From the NCBI RefSeq assembly GCF_013350005.1, contig NZ_JABVWW010000001.1:248001-312000 (forward strand): 64,000 nt of DNA, read 5' to 3'. The notes under the pieces were generated by a model. The model did no database searches. It was not told the origin of the DNA and saw only the letters and a program-made list of their open reading frames with translations. A program made the translations under genes and the position numbers. Source of the DNA: Methylocystis silviterrae. Its GTDB lineage: Bacteria > Pseudomonadota > Alphaproteobacteria > Rhizobiales > Beijerinckiaceae. How positions within the stretch are numbered: position 1 is the first letter of the stretch; each line of letters starts with the position of its first letter. Below are positions 28,843 to 37,842 of this stretch, piece after piece.

Positions 28843-30690
28843 ATGCAGATGGACCACGAGCACGATCCGCCGAGACCGTTGCTGGCGTCCGATGACGGAC
28901 CTTCGCTGTTTGGCGCCGATCAGGCGCCGCCGTCGGCCTATCGCGTGCTGGCGCGCAAATATCGACCGACCACCTTCGCAGACCTGATCGGCCAAGATCC
29001 GATGGTGCGCACGCTCGAAAACGCATTCGATCTCAACCGAATTCATCAGGCCTATCTGCTGACGGGCGTGCGCGGCGTCGGCAAGACGACGACCGCGCGC
29101 ATTCTTGCGCGCGCGTTCAACTATGAACTGCCGGCAGGAGACGGACGGCCCGCGATCAATCAGCCGACGATTCATATGGAGGAGCTCGGCGTCCACTGTC
29201 AGGCCATCATCGACTCGCGCCATGTCGACGTGCTCGAAATGGACGCCGCTTCGCACACGGGCATCGACGACATCCGCGAAATCATCGACAACGCCCGTTA
29301 CCGCCCGGTCATGGCGCGGACCAAAGTCTACATCATCGACGAAGTGCATATGCTCTCGAAGGCCGCGTTCAACGGTCTCTTAAAGACGCTTGAAGAGCCG
29401 CCTGAGCATGTGAAGTTCATCTTCGCGACGACCGAAATCGACAAGGTGCCGGTGACGGTGCGTTCGCGCTGCCAGCGCTTTGATCTGCGCCGCATCGACG
29501 CCGGCCTGCTCGCTGAACATCTGCTCGGCGTCTGCAGGGCCGAGGGCGTCGCCATCGAGCCGGAGGCGCTCGCGATGATCGCCCGCGCGGCGGAAGGGTC
29601 GGCGCGCGACGCGCTGTCGCTGCTCGATCAGGCGATCGCTTATGGGGCGGCGCATTCCGCCGGCGGCGCGATCGCCGCCGAGGATCTGCGTCTGATGCTC
29701 GGCGTCGCCGACAAGGCGCGGGTCATCGACCTCTTCGAAGCGGCGATGTCGGGCGACGTCGCTGCAGCGATCGGCATTCTCGAAGACCAGTACAATGGCG
29801 GCGCCGATCCGGCGCAGGTGCTGCTCGAACTCGCCGAATTCACCCATCTTGCGACGCGTTTGAAGCTTGCGCCGGAGACGGCCCATTCGGCGGCGTTGAC
29901 GCCCGAGGAGAAGCGCCGCGGCGAAGACGCCGCCTCGCGTCTTTCAGTTCCGGCGCTGACCCGCGCCTGGCAAATTTTGATGAAGGGCGTCGAGGAATTG
30001 CGCGGCTCGCAGCGGCCGCTGGCGGCGGCCGACATGGTGCTGGTGCGGCTCACTTACGCCGCAGACATGCCGACGCCGGGCGAGGCGTTGCGCCGCCTCG
30101 GCTTTGGCGAGGGCGCATCGGGCGCCGGACCTGAGTCGCCCCCGGCGCGAAGCGCGGCGCCTGCCGGGGCCGGCGCAGGGCCGATGCGTGGCCCGCGGCT
30201 GGCTGCGGCGGCGCGTCCCGCAGTCGCTCAGCCCTCCGCCGCGCCGGCCGCAAAAACCGTGATCGAGAGCTTCGACGCGCTTGTGGCGCTCGCCGCGCAG
30301 AAGCGGGACATGAGGCTCAAGATCGCGCTCGAATCCGAGGTCCGGCTGGTTCGCTTTGAAGCCGGGTTGATCGAATTTGAACTCGCGCCCGGCGGCGCGC
30401 GCGATTTGGCGGCGGCCATGATGCAAAAGCTTCAGGCTTGGACCGGCGAGCGATGGATGGTTTCGATCGTCGCCTCCGGCGGCGCGCCGTCTCTCAAGGA
30501 ACAGCGCGAAGCGGAGGAGCGCAGGCGCCGCTCGTCTCTGGAAAGCGATCCGCTCGTGGCGAGCGTTCTCGCGCGTTTTCCGGGCGCGCAGATCATCGCC
30601 GTGCGGGGCAGGGACGAGGGCGCATCGTCCGCCGAAACACTTTATGATGATGCGTCGCCAATCGAAGAAGACGACGGAGAAGCGCAATGA
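28843..30690 (+). CDS. dnaX: DNA polymerase III subunits gamma and tau
   Basis: 615 residues from MQMDHEHDP. The longer ORF would start inside the SRP RNA, so this start is chosen. AAA+ clamp-loader motifs are clear: LARKYRPTTFADLIGQ, Walker A GVRGVGKTT, IIDEVHMLS, KTLEEPPEH and the SRC sensor in VRSRCQRFDLRR. The four zinc Cys of typical DnaX are replaced (only HCQAII remains), as in other alphaproteobacteria. An Ala/Pro-rich linker precedes the tau C-terminal domain. It loads the beta clamp at the replication fork. ATGA overlap with ybaB. Confidence 0.95.
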   Translation: MQMDHEHDPPRPLLASDDGPSLFGADQAPPSAYRVLARKYRPTTFADLIGQDPMVRTLENAFDLNRIHQAYLLTGVRGVGKTTTARILARAFNYELPAGDGRPAINQPTIHMEELGVHCQAIIDSRHVDVLEMDAASHTGIDDIREIIDNARYRPVMARTKVYIIDEVHMLSKAAFNGLLKTLEEPPEHVKFIFATTEIDKVPVTVRSRCQRFDLRRIDAGLLAEHLLGVCRAEGVAIEPEALAMIARAAEGSARDALSLLDQAIAYGAAHSAGGAIAAEDLRLMLGVADKARVIDLFEAAMSGDVAAAIGILEDQYNGGADPAQVLLELAEFTHLATRLKLAPETAHSAALTPEEKRRGEDAASRLSVPALTRAWQILMKGVEELRGSQRPLAAADMVLVRLTYAADMPTPGEALRRLGFGEGASGAGPESPPARSAAPAGAGAGPMRGPRLAAAARPAVAQPSAAPAAKTVIESFDALVALAAQKRDMRLKIALESEVRLVRFEAGLIEFELAPGGARDLAAAMMQKLQAWTGERWMVSIVASGGAPSLKEQREAEERRRRSSLESDPLVASVLARFPGAQIIAVRGRDEGASSAETLYDDASPIEEDDGEAQ

Positions 30691-31010
30691 TGGACTTCAT
30701 GGGCCTGATGAAGCAGGCGCAGCAGATGCAGGCCAAGATGGCCGAAGCGCAGCTGGAACTCGAACAGACCGTCGTCGAAGGCGAGGCGGGCGGCGGCATG
30801 GTGAGGGTCGCGCTTACCGCGAAAGGCGGGATGAAAAGCATCTCCATCGACCCCAGTCTGTTGACGCCCGAGGAGAAGGAAATTCTTCAAGACCTGATTC
30901 TCACGGCCCACATGCAGGCGCGCGCCAAGGCCGAGGAGGCCATGGCCGAAAAAATGAAAGCGCTCACCGGCGGGCTACCGTTGCCGCCAGGCTTCAAATT
31001 GCCGTTTTGA
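30687..31010 (+). CDS. YbaB/EbfC nucleoid-associated protein
   Basis: 107 residues. MGLMKQAQQMQAKMAEAQ is the helical N-terminus, followed by GMVRVALTAKGGMKSISIDP in the central sheet, a standard YbaB/EbfC protein. The family forms tweezer-shaped dimers that bind DNA, with roles proposed in gene regulation and recombinational repair with RecR. It overlaps dnaX and precedes recR, the conserved dnaX-ybaB-recR order. Confidence 0.95.
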   Translation: MMDFMGLMKQAQQMQAKMAEAQLELEQTVVEGEAGGGMVRVALTAKGGMKSISIDPSLLTPEEKEILQDLILTAHMQARAKAEEAMAEKMKALTGGLPLPPGFKLPF

Positions 31011-31030
31011 TGCGTATTGCTGCAATTCTC

Positions 31031-31139
31031 GCGTCATGGCCGGCCTTGAGCCGGCCATCCACGCGATGACGCCGCCCAAAACTTCCAATGATACGTAGCA
31101 TTCTGACGTGGATGCCCGCGACAAGCGCGGGCATGACGC
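31031..31139. repeat. 109-bp bipartite palindromic element between ybaB and recR
   Basis: The ends GCGTCATG and CATGACGC are inverted. The left half contains GGCCGGC/GCCGGCC arms around TTGA, and the right half contains GCCCGCG/CGCGGGC arms around ACAAG. The architecture and length match the elements at 12076 and 26299, but the sequence family differs. It interrupts the dnaX-ybaB-recR operon and may modulate readthrough to recR. Confidence 0.7.
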
Positions 31140-31166
31140 GAAACCACATGAGGCGTTGATCCGGCT

Positions 31167-31772
31167 ATGGCTGAAAAGGTGGCCGGTCCCGAGATCGAAA
31201 AACTGGTGCAGCTCCTGGCCAAATTGCCGGGGCTCGGTCCGCGCTCGGCGCGGCGCGCGGCGCTGCATCTCATCCGCAAGCGCGAGGAACTGCTCGCGCC
31301 GCTCGCCGAGGCGATGCGCGTCGCGCAGGAGCGTATCGTCGTCTGTTCGGTCTGCGGCAATATCGATACGAGCGATCCCTGCACCATCTGCCGCGACGCG
31401 CGCCGCGACGCTTCGATTCTCGTTGTCGTCGAGACGGTCGCCGATCTCTGGGCTCTGGAGCGGGCAGGGCTGCTCAATGCGCGCTATCACGTGCTCGGCG
31501 GCGTGCTGTCGCCGCTTGACGGCGTCGGCCCCGACGATCTCGCCGTCGCGAGCCTCGTCACGCGCGTGCGCGCCGGAGAGACTCGCGAAGTCGTGCTTGC
31601 GGTCAACGCAACGGTCGACGGCCAGACGACCGCGCATTACATCGCCGATGTGCTGGCGCCGTCAGGCGTGAAGGTGACGCGGCTCGCCCATGGCGTGCCG
31701 GTCGGCGGCGAACTCGACTATCTCGATGAGGGAACGCTTGCGGCGGCGCTGGAGCGGCGCACGGCGTTTTAG
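31167..31772 (+). CDS. recR: Recombination mediator RecR
   Basis: 201 residues. The helix-hairpin-helix region [16 protein letters not shown], the zinc finger [16 protein letters not shown] and the Toprim domain ([26 protein letters not shown]) are all intact. The C-terminal Walker-B-like segment (THRLAHG-type, [18 protein letters not shown]) is also intact. With RecF/RecO it loads RecA onto SSB-coated gaps. It is third in the dnaX-ybaB-recR unit, separated from ybaB by a palindromic repeat. Confidence 0.96.
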   Translation: MAEKVAGPEIEKLVQLLAKLPGLGPRSARRAALHLIRKREELLAPLAEAMRVAQERIVVCSVCGNIDTSDPCTICRDARRDASILVVVETVADLWALERAGLLNARYHVLGGVLSPLDGVGPDDLAVASLVTRVRAGETREVVLAVNATVDGQTTAHYIADVLAPSGVKVTRLAHGVPVGGELDYLDEGTLAAALERRTAF

Positions 31773-31831
31773 AGTGCGTTTTTGAGAGCCGTCATGGCTG
31801 GCTTGACACCGCCGTTCAGCGCAGGAAGCGA

Positions 31832-32482
31832 TTACTTCGCTGCGGTTTTCGATGTGATGATCTTGTCCCAGTCCTCGACGCCGATCTCGCCGGTGTATTT
31901 GTCGCCATTGACGAAGAAGGTCGGCGTAGAGTTGACGCCAAATTTCTCAGCGGCGCGATTGCGCACCTTATTGACGTTCTCGTAAAGCGCCTGATCCTTT
32001 AAGATGGCCTCGAACTTCTCCTGGCCGAGACCAGCCTGCTTCAGGACATTGGCCAGACCGTCGAGCGGCTTATCGGAGAAGGCCCAATTCTTCTGTTGCG
32101 AGAACAGAAGATCGACCGTCGCGTCGCGCTTGTCGCCGAGTTCGCGCGCCAGCATGAAGGCGGCCGTCGCGAGCGGATCGAGCGGGAACTCCCGCAAAAT
32201 GAATTTCGCCTTGCCCGTGTCGATATAGTTCTTCTTCAGCTCCGGATACACATCGTGATGGAACGCCGCGCAGTGGCTGCACGTCATCGAAGCATATTCG
32301 ACGATCGTCACGGGAGCGTTCGCCGCGCCTTCCACCACGTCCGGCAGAGCATTCGGCGCCATCAGCTCGTCGACCGCAACCTTGCCCGAAGGCGACTTGT
32401 CGGCAAGGGCGGGAGCAGCGGCGAGGAGCGCGCAGGCGGCGCCGACAAGGAAACCACGACGGGGCATAAAAGCGAAGGGCAT
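31832..32482 (-). CDS. Periplasmic DsbA/DsbG-like thioredoxin-fold protein
   Basis: 216 residues. The start at MPFAFMPRRG gives a signal peptide (FLVGAACALLAAAPALA); an upstream ORF extension lacks this logic. The thioredoxin-like domain has VEYASMTCSHCAAFH with active-site CSHC, and the cis-Pro loop in GVNSTPTFFVNG. The DSBA-like fold with the IDTGKAKFILREFPLD segment is common in Rhizobiales. It probably oxidises or isomerises periplasmic disulfides; the partner DsbB or reductase is not in the window. It ends near recR, convergent. Confidence 0.88.
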   Translation of the reverse strand: MPFAFMPRRGFLVGAACALLAAAPALADKSPSGKVAVDELMAPNALPDVVEGAANAPVTIVEYASMTCSHCAAFHHDVYPELKKNYIDTGKAKFILREFPLDPLATAAFMLARELGDKRDATVDLLFSQQKNWAFSDKPLDGLANVLKQAGLGQEKFEAILKDQALYENVNKVRNRAAEKFGVNSTPTFFVNGDKYTGEIGVEDWDKIITSKTAAK

Positions 32483-32578
32483 GTGCGGTCCGTAACTGTT
32501 GCGACGCCAAAGACCATACCGTCTTCGACAATTGTGGCAAATCAAATCTGGCGAGGATGTGGAGCCGCTAAGCGGGCG

Positions 32579-32782
32579 CTACAGCCCGTGTTTCGGCCGA
32601 ATGAACCAGTAAAGCACGCCGATAAAAGCGAGCACGACGCCGAACCAGAATACGACGTCGCCGAGCATCAGGTCCCTCATGGTGTAGCTTAGAACGCTGA
32701 CCAGCAAGCCGCCGATCGCTATCCAGAGGGGACGCTGACTGCGTTCCTTCTCCGCCGGCCGCTTCTTCGGTAGCCCGGACAC
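32579..32782 (-). CDS. Small two-helix membrane protein
   Basis: 67 residues. A basic cytosolic N-terminus (SGLPKKRPAEKERSQR) is followed by two hydrophobic segments (about residues 19-34 and 41-62) separated by the charged turn RDLMLGD. It ends FIRPKHGL. No family is recognised, but composition and codon usage are convincing. It is upstream of the DsbA-like gene on the same strand. Confidence 0.6.
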   Translation of the reverse strand: MSGLPKKRPAEKERSQRPLWIAIGGLLVSVLSYTMRDLMLGDVVFWFGVVLAFIGVLYWFIRPKHGL

Positions 32783-32860
32783 GCGCCTCTCCTTCTGCGT
32801 TCCCTTGACGCTGCGGCCGTCTTTCAGCTTGCTTGCAAGCGATGACGGCGCTTTTGCGCT

Positions 32861-32961
32861 AGAGCAGGTTCCGAAAAAGTTGACAGACTTTTTCGATGAG
32901 AACCTGCTCCAACATTTTGATTTTGAGCGATTCCTTATCGATCACATGAATCCATGTGATC
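32861..32961. repeat. Rhizobiales-type palindromic intergenic element
   Basis: AGAGCAGGTTC pairs with GAACCTGCTC across an AAAAAGT/ACTTTTT core, the familiar alphaproteobacterial dispersed palindrome. It is followed by a second palindrome, GATCACATG-AATC-CATGTGATC (32940-32961). It lies in the ~280-base gap downstream of rpsD. No gene is supported in this gap. Confidence 0.65.
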
Positions 32962-33010
32962 GGGAAGCGCTCCAGAGTTTCCGATTGCGGTCCCACAGTC
33001 AAGAACGGGC

Positions 33011-33037
33011 AAAAAAACAGCCGCTCCACGCGGCTGT
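33011..33037 (-). terminator. Rho-independent terminator of rpsD
   Basis: Read on the minus strand, ACAGCCGC and GCGGCTGT form an eight-base-pair stem around five bases, followed by seven T residues. It lies 27 bases after the rpsD stop. A textbook intrinsic terminator. Confidence 0.9.
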
Positions 33038-33063
33038 CTTCTTCACATTGCTGCGCCTCGAGG

Positions 33064-33681
33064 TTAGCGCGAATAGAACTCGATGACGAGGTTCGGCTCC
33101 ATCTGCACGGGGTAGGGCACCTCCGTCGCATGCGGCACCCGGATGAGCTTCGCAACCATCTTGGTGTGGTCGACGTCGTAATATTCCGGCGTGTCGCGCT
33201 CCGCGAGCTGAACCGCCTCGAGCACGGTCACAGCCTGTTTCGAGGCTTCCTTCACCTCGATCACGTCTCCGACCTTCACCTGATAAGACGGAATGTTGAC
33301 GCGCCTGCCGTTGACGCGGATGTGGCCGTGATTGACGAACTGGCGTGCGGCGAAGACCGTCGGAACGAATTTCGCGCGATAGACGATCGCGTCAAGGCGC
33401 CGCTCCAAAAGGCCGATCAGATTGTCGCCGGAGTCGCCCTTCAACCGGATCGCTTCCGCATAATATTTGCGAAACTGCTTTTCGGAGATATTGCCGTAGT
33501 AGCCCTTGAGCTTCTGCTTGGCTTTGAGCTGCGTGCCATAGTCGGAGAGCTTGCCCTTGCGCCGCTGTCCGTGCTGTCCGGGGCCATATTCGCGGCGATT
33601 GACGGGGCTCTTCGGCCGGCCCCAGATGTTCTGGCCCAGGCGGCGGTCAAGCTTATATTTTGATTCTGCGCGCTTCGTCAC
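33064..33681 (-). CDS. rpsD: 30S ribosomal protein S4
   Basis: 205 residues, standard length. The N-terminus is [21 protein letters not shown], lacking the zinc Cys of some S4 proteins. It is followed by [17 protein letters not shown] and the S4 RNA-binding domain ([41 protein letters not shown]). It is a primary 16S rRNA binder that nucleates 30S assembly and is stand-alone here, as usual in alphaproteobacteria. The upstream 280-base gap (33682-33961) contains no supported gene. Confidence 0.97.
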   Translation of the reverse strand: MTKRAESKYKLDRRLGQNIWGRPKSPVNRREYGPGQHGQRRKGKLSDYGTQLKAKQKLKGYYGNISEKQFRKYYAEAIRLKGDSGDNLIGLLERRLDAIVYRAKFVPTVFAARQFVNHGHIRVNGRRVNIPSYQVKVGDVIEVKEASKQAVTVLEAVQLAERDTPEYYDVDHTKMVAKLIRVPHATEVPYPVQMEPNLVIEFYSR

Positions 33682-33961
33682 TTTGACTCTCGTCCTCTCA
33701 TGGTCGCGTTTGAGGCGTGCGAGAGGCGAAAGACGAAATGCGTCCGGAGCATTGCACTCGGACGTCGTCCAGATTCGCGTCTCTCGCCGCCCCCGGCCAG
33801 CGCCGGGGCTTCAAGAACGCGCCCTCCTCTGCCGTCAACCGGCCGACAGGCGTTTGCAGCAAACGCCACGGGTGCTGGCCTGGCGCGAACGGGCCGCGTC
33901 AGGCTCGTGGGGAGCTAAAGGAAAGCGCTCCCTAAGTCAAGATTTCTTGAGAGAGGCTGAC

Positions 33962-34300
33962 TTACGGCCACCAGAACGGAAAACCCTCATCGTAAGGCAC
34001 GATCATGCTCGCGTTGTAGGGCGGCCGCTGCGGAAGCGTCTCCTGCATATACCAGCTGCGCTGGTTGCGCTCGATCGGATCGTGATTGAGGTAGGTCTGC
34101 TGCACCATGTAGCGGTTGGTGCTGCCGACCGGCACCTGGGTGCCGGGATCGAGCCAGCTGCGGCGCTGGATGTCGATCGGACCGCGGGCGCAACAAGCAT
34201 CGCTCGAGGACACGCGATAGCGGGACTTGGCGAGCGCATCGCCCGCCGCGAACAACACCAGACAGGCGAGCCCCGCCGACAGCACTTTATTCCTGCGCAT
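33962..34300 (-). CDS. Small secreted hypothetical protein
   Basis: 112 residues from MRRNKVLSAG, chosen because GGGGA precedes the ATG and the protein then begins with a signal peptide (cleavage likely after ALA). The mature part has an adjacent Cys pair (SDACCARGPIDIQ), is rich in Arg, Tyr, Pro and Trp, and ends EGFPFWWP. No family recognised. Aromatic/Arg composition suggests an envelope protein, but function is unknown. Confidence 0.65.
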   Translation of the reverse strand: MRRNKVLSAGLACLVLFAAGDALAKSRYRVSSSDACCARGPIDIQRRSWLDPGTQVPVGSTNRYMVQQTYLNHDPIERNQRSWYMQETLPQRPPYNASMIVPYDEGFPFWWP

Positions 34301-34415
34301 CACGATCCCCTTTTGGACTGAACGCCGTAGATCATAATAGCGGATCGTTTCGCAAAAGCGAATTAAAGCGGGCTTTTCCCGCCAGCAATACGCCGTCAGG
34401 GTGAATGCGGAACGC

Positions 34416-35351
34416 TTAGCGCGTGATCTGTGCGCCTTGGCGCGATGTCCGCGCATGCGAACGGCGCGCGCCCTGCGCTGGACGCGCGGCGTTCTTTTGC
34501 GCTGGGATGGTCGCGGTCAGGTCGTCGCGCGAGATGTCGCCGCAGCCAATGGCGCGCGTCGACGCCGCTTGCGCGAAGAAGTCGTTCAGCGCCGGATTAT
34601 CCGGACTCGCCGTGTAGTTGATGCGGTCGAGCAGGCAGCCGAGCGCGACCCGGTCGATCGGTTTCGCCGATTCGCCGCAAGCCAGTCCGGCGATTTCGAG
34701 AGCGAGCTTCCCCTCGATGAAACGCGCCGCAATGCAGCTGCGTTCGCTCGCCGCGACGCCCTCGGACGCGGTTTGCGAGAGCCGTATTTCGGCCGTCTCA
34801 AACGCCCCGAATTTGGTGATGAGCGCGCTCGGCTGGCCGATCTTCGCGACGTTAAGGCCGGCCTGGGCGGCGTGTCGGGCCATGTCGAGGAAGAAATCGG
34901 ACGTCTTTTCCTTGTCGACGATATCCTGATGAATATCGACGCGCATGAATGGCGCGCCCATTGCGAATTGCCCGACGGCGATCGTGTCGATACGGCCGGA
35001 GCCGTTCTCGCTGTCGCGCACGGCGATGGTTTTTTTCTCCCGGTCGAACTCCGGCGCGGCGATGTCGAATGCGCTGAAGGGCTTCGCCATCAGCGCCGAG
35101 GCCTCGATGGCTTCGACGGAAACCTTGGTGGAAATCTTGCGCGATGGCGCGACAGGGACGCGCGGTTGCTCGACGTTCGCCGCGACTTTCGGTTCAGCGG
35201 TCCCGGGTCCGCGCGGAAGAAGGACGAGTGCGGCGAAGAGAATGATCGTCGGCCCGACGCCCATTCCGATCGCTGCGCGAACGCCCGCCGGGCGGGCGCG
35301 CAGCGGCTGCGCATAACGCCTGTAGTTGGGGTCCAATTCGGCAACGCTCAT
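34416..35351 (-). CDS. Conserved-looking hypothetical protein with one membrane anchor
   Basis: 311 residues from MSVAELDPNYRRYAQPL; an ATG 23 codons upstream is the alternative. A single hydrophobic helix (GVGPTIILFAALVLLPRG, residues ~30-48) anchors a larger, probably periplasmic domain. SGRIDTIAVGQFAMG, DIHQDIVDKEKTSDFFLDMARHAAQAG and the Cys-containing segments (SCIAARF, GLACGES, GCLLDR, GCGDI) are its distinctive parts. A Lys/Arg-rich tail follows. No known domain recognised. Confidence 0.65.
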   Translation of the reverse strand: MSVAELDPNYRRYAQPLRARPAGVRAAIGMGVGPTIILFAALVLLPRGPGTAEPKVAANVEQPRVPVAPSRKISTKVSVEAIEASALMAKPFSAFDIAAPEFDREKKTIAVRDSENGSGRIDTIAVGQFAMGAPFMRVDIHQDIVDKEKTSDFFLDMARHAAQAGLNVAKIGQPSALITKFGAFETAEIRLSQTASEGVAASERSCIAARFIEGKLALEIAGLACGESAKPIDRVALGCLLDRINYTASPDNPALNDFFAQAASTRAIGCGDISRDDLTATIPAQKNAARPAQGARRSHARTSRQGAQITR

Positions 35352-35483
35352 GAGACGCGACTCCGGCGGCCCGCGGCGGCCGCGGGCGGAAAACGCGCCG
35401 AGTTTGCGCAGTTGTTTCAAAAGTTAGCGTTAACGGCCCCGCGCGAATTGGGGCATGGTGAATGAAAGGTTTACGCGACGCGC

Positions 35484-35515
35484 AAAGAAAAGGCCCGCGC
35501 CTTGCAGCGCGGACC
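35484..35515 (-). terminator. Rho-independent terminator of rpsA
   Basis: On the minus strand, GGTCCGCGC pairs with GCGCGGGCC (one G-U pair) around six bases and is followed by TTTTCTTT. It begins 25 bases after the rpsA stop. Confidence 0.8.
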
Positions 35516-35539
35516 CTGAAACCAGCGGTCGAGGAGAGC

Positions 35540-37285
35540 TTACTCTTCCTCGTCCTTCTTGGCTTTCTTGGGAGTCTCTTCGCGGGCTTTGAGCGCCGCG
35601 CCGAGAATGTCGCCGAGCGAAGCGCCAGAGTCGGCCGAGCCATATTGCGCGATGGCCTCCTTCTCTTCAGCGACTTCGAGCGCCTTGATCGAGACGGAGA
35701 CCTTGCGGGCCTTGCGGTCGAACAGCGTCACGCGGGCGTCGACCTTCTCGCCGACGGCGAACCGTTCAGGGCGCTGGTCGGCGCGGTCGCGAGCGAGTTC
35801 GCTGCGCTTGATGAAGGTGGAGAGATCGGTGCCGGCGATCTTCACATCGATGCCGGACTCCTTCACCTCGATCACCTCGCAGGTGACGACGAGGCCCTTT
35901 CTGAGCTCGCCGCCTTCTTCGGCGCTGACAGAAGCGAACGGATCGCCCGCAAGCTGCTTGACGCCCAACGAAATGCGCTCCTTCTCGACGTCGACGTCGA
36001 GGACCTGGGCGTTGATGGTATCGCCCTTCTTATACTCCTCGATGACCTGCTCGCCGGGACGGTTCCAGTCGAGATCCGACAGATGGACCATGCCGTCCAC
36101 GTCGCCGTCGAGGCCGATGAAGAGCCCGAACTCGGTCTTGTTCTTCACTTCGCCGGAGACGGTCGAGCCGACCGGATGCTTCTCGGCGAAGGCCTCCCAC
36201 GGATTCTGCAAGCATTGCTTGAGGCCCAGCGAGATTCGGCGTTTGACCGGATCGACCTCGAGCACCTGAACGTCGACTTCCTGGCTCGTCGAGACGATTT
36301 TGCCGGGATGGACGTTCTTTTTCGTCCAGCTCATTTCCGAGACGTGGACGAGGCCTTCGATGCCAGGCTCCAGTTCGACGAAAGCGCCGTAGTCGGTGAT
36401 GTTGGTCACGCGGCCGTGGAATCTGGCGCTGATCGGATATTTCGCCTCGATGCCCTGCCAGGGATCCTCGAGCAGCTGCTTCATGCCGAGCGAGATGCGG
36501 TGCGTCTCGTGATTGATCTTGATGATCTTCACCTTGACGGTCTGACCGATGGTCAGCACCTCGGACGGGTGATTGACGCGCCGCCAGGCGATGTCGGTGA
36601 CATGCAGCAGGCCGTCGATGCCGCCGAGATCCACGAAGGCGCCGTAGTCGGTGATATTCTTCACGACGCCGTCGATCACCTGACCCTCTTCGAGGTTGGC
36701 GACGATCTCGTGGCGCTGCTCGGCGCGGCTCTCTTCAAGCACGGTGCGACGCGAGACGACGATATTGCCGCGCCGGCGGTCCATCTTCAGGATGTGGAAC
36801 GGCTGCGGCACGTTCATCAGCGGGCCGACGTCGCGGATCGGTCGGATGTCGACCTGGCTGCGCGGTAGAAAGGCCACGGCGCCGTCGAGGTCGACGGTGA
36901 AGCCGCCCTTGACCTGATTGAAGATGACGCCCTCGACCTTTTCATTGGTCTCGAAGGCTTTTTCGAGCTTGACCCAGCTCTCTTCGCGCCGCGCCTTGTC
37001 GCGCGAAATGACGGCTTCGCCGAGCGCGTTCTCGACGCGCTCCAGGTAGACTTCGACCTCTTCGCCCACTTGGGGAGCGGGGTCGCGGCCATAGCCGGTG
37101 AATTCCTTGATGGCGACGCGGCCCTCGGTCTTAAGGCCGATGTCGATGACGGCGACATCCTTTTCGATGGCGACGACGCGGCCCTTGATGACGGAGCCTT
37201 CGAAGGCCTCGTTCTGGCCATAGCTCTCATCAAGCAGAGCGGCGAAATCTTCGCGCGTAGGCGCGCGATCGGTCGTAGCGGACAT
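35540..37285 (-). CDS. rpsA: 30S ribosomal protein S1
   Basis: 581 residues with six S1/OB repeats. Repeats 3-6 are clear at the recurring pattern ITDYGAFVDLG/ITDYGAFVELEPG/KTEFGLFIGLDGD, each followed by GLVHVSEMSW-type ends. The acidic Lys-rich C-terminus (KKAKKDEEE) is typical of alphaproteobacteria. S1 binds mRNA upstream of the start codon to recruit it to the 30S subunit. Usually cmk-rpsA; cmk would be on the upstream side but is absent here. Confidence 0.97.
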   Translation of the reverse strand: MSATTDRAPTREDFAALLDESYGQNEAFEGSVIKGRVVAIEKDVAVIDIGLKTEGRVAIKEFTGYGRDPAPQVGEEVEVYLERVENALGEAVISRDKARREESWVKLEKAFETNEKVEGVIFNQVKGGFTVDLDGAVAFLPRSQVDIRPIRDVGPLMNVPQPFHILKMDRRRGNIVVSRRTVLEESRAEQRHEIVANLEEGQVIDGVVKNITDYGAFVDLGGIDGLLHVTDIAWRRVNHPSEVLTIGQTVKVKIIKINHETHRISLGMKQLLEDPWQGIEAKYPISARFHGRVTNITDYGAFVELEPGIEGLVHVSEMSWTKKNVHPGKIVSTSQEVDVQVLEVDPVKRRISLGLKQCLQNPWEAFAEKHPVGSTVSGEVKNKTEFGLFIGLDGDVDGMVHLSDLDWNRPGEQVIEEYKKGDTINAQVLDVDVEKERISLGVKQLAGDPFASVSAEEGGELRKGLVVTCEVIEVKESGIDVKIAGTDLSTFIKRSELARDRADQRPERFAVGEKVDARVTLFDRKARKVSVSIKALEVAEEKEAIAQYGSADSGASLGDILGAALKAREETPKKAKKDEEE

Positions 37286-37548
37286 TTGTTCTCCCGAGAG
37301 CCCAGAGAGGGCGGCGCCGGCAAGGGTTAGCGTTGCAGATCGGCTTTCGGCGATCGGACGTCCCCCGCGGCTAAAACGCGAGGCTGGACGAAAAGTTCGC
37401 TAAGCGAACTGCCGGCGCGGCCCGATGTCGAAAACCAAAGCGAATGCCCCAGCTTGGTTACCGAGGCGGGGCCTATCTACCAGCGGCGCGCCGCCGTCGC
37501 AAGCGCGCCGAAAAGAAAAGAGTCGACGCGGCCTGCGCAAAGCCATGA

Positions 37549-37563
37549 TATTGCACTGCAATA
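37549..37563. promoter_or_regulatory. 15-bp perfect palindrome, candidate operator
   Basis: TATTGCACTGCAATA is symmetric around its central C and sits at the edge of the AT-rich stretch, about 280 bases before the Cys-rich gene. It could be a repressor or metalloregulator site. The TTGCA/TGCAA half-sites loosely recall alphaproteobacterial Fur-family boxes, but no assignment is possible from sequence alone. Confidence 0.4.
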
Positions 37564-37771
37564 AGTTAACAATATACTGTTTTAATATAATAATCATAAT
37601 GCAAAAGGGCTCGTTTGTTGGCGAATTTCTCGCTAGCGGAATCGCAGCCGCACGCATAGTCTGCGTCCTACTGCCACGCTTCGGCGCGCCGCCAAGCGTC
37701 AGCGCCGGCGCGCCCGCCGCCCGGAGCAACATTGGCGCGCCGGGCCGCTTGGCCGAAGCCCAGTAGAACTT

Positions 37772-37822
37772 CGCTCTCGCCGTCCAGACGGCGAGAGCGT
37801 CGACTTCCCGTCGTTGCGACGG
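37772..37822 (+). promoter_or_regulatory. Two consecutive stem-loops in the bufA leader
   Basis: A 13-base-pair stem (CGCTCTCGCCGTC with its complement) closes around only two bases at 37772-37799. A shorter one, CCGTCG-TTG-CGACGG, follows at 37808-37822, ending about ten bases before the Shine-Dalgarno AGGAG. No T-run follows, so these look like leader or mRNA-stability structures more than terminators. Confidence 0.5.
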
Positions 37823-37842
37823 GGATATAAAGAGGAGAAGAG

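Larger units (their letters stand above)
37286..37842. other. Long AT-rich/palindrome-rich intergenic region upstream of the bufferin-like locus
   Basis: 557 bases between the divergent rpsA and the small Cys-rich gene. Two overlapping ORFs on opposite strands lack coding character and are rejected. The stretch 37545-37615 is strikingly AT-rich for this genome and contains a perfect palindrome. Two further stem-loops lie directly before the Cys-rich gene. The region probably combines the rpsA promoter with regulatory sites for the copper locus. Confidence 0.5.

Noticed and set aside
37400-37766. Two overlapping ORFs upstream of the Cys-rich gene
   Set aside because: They run through the AT-rich regulatory stretch, have no clear ribosome site and no coding bias.
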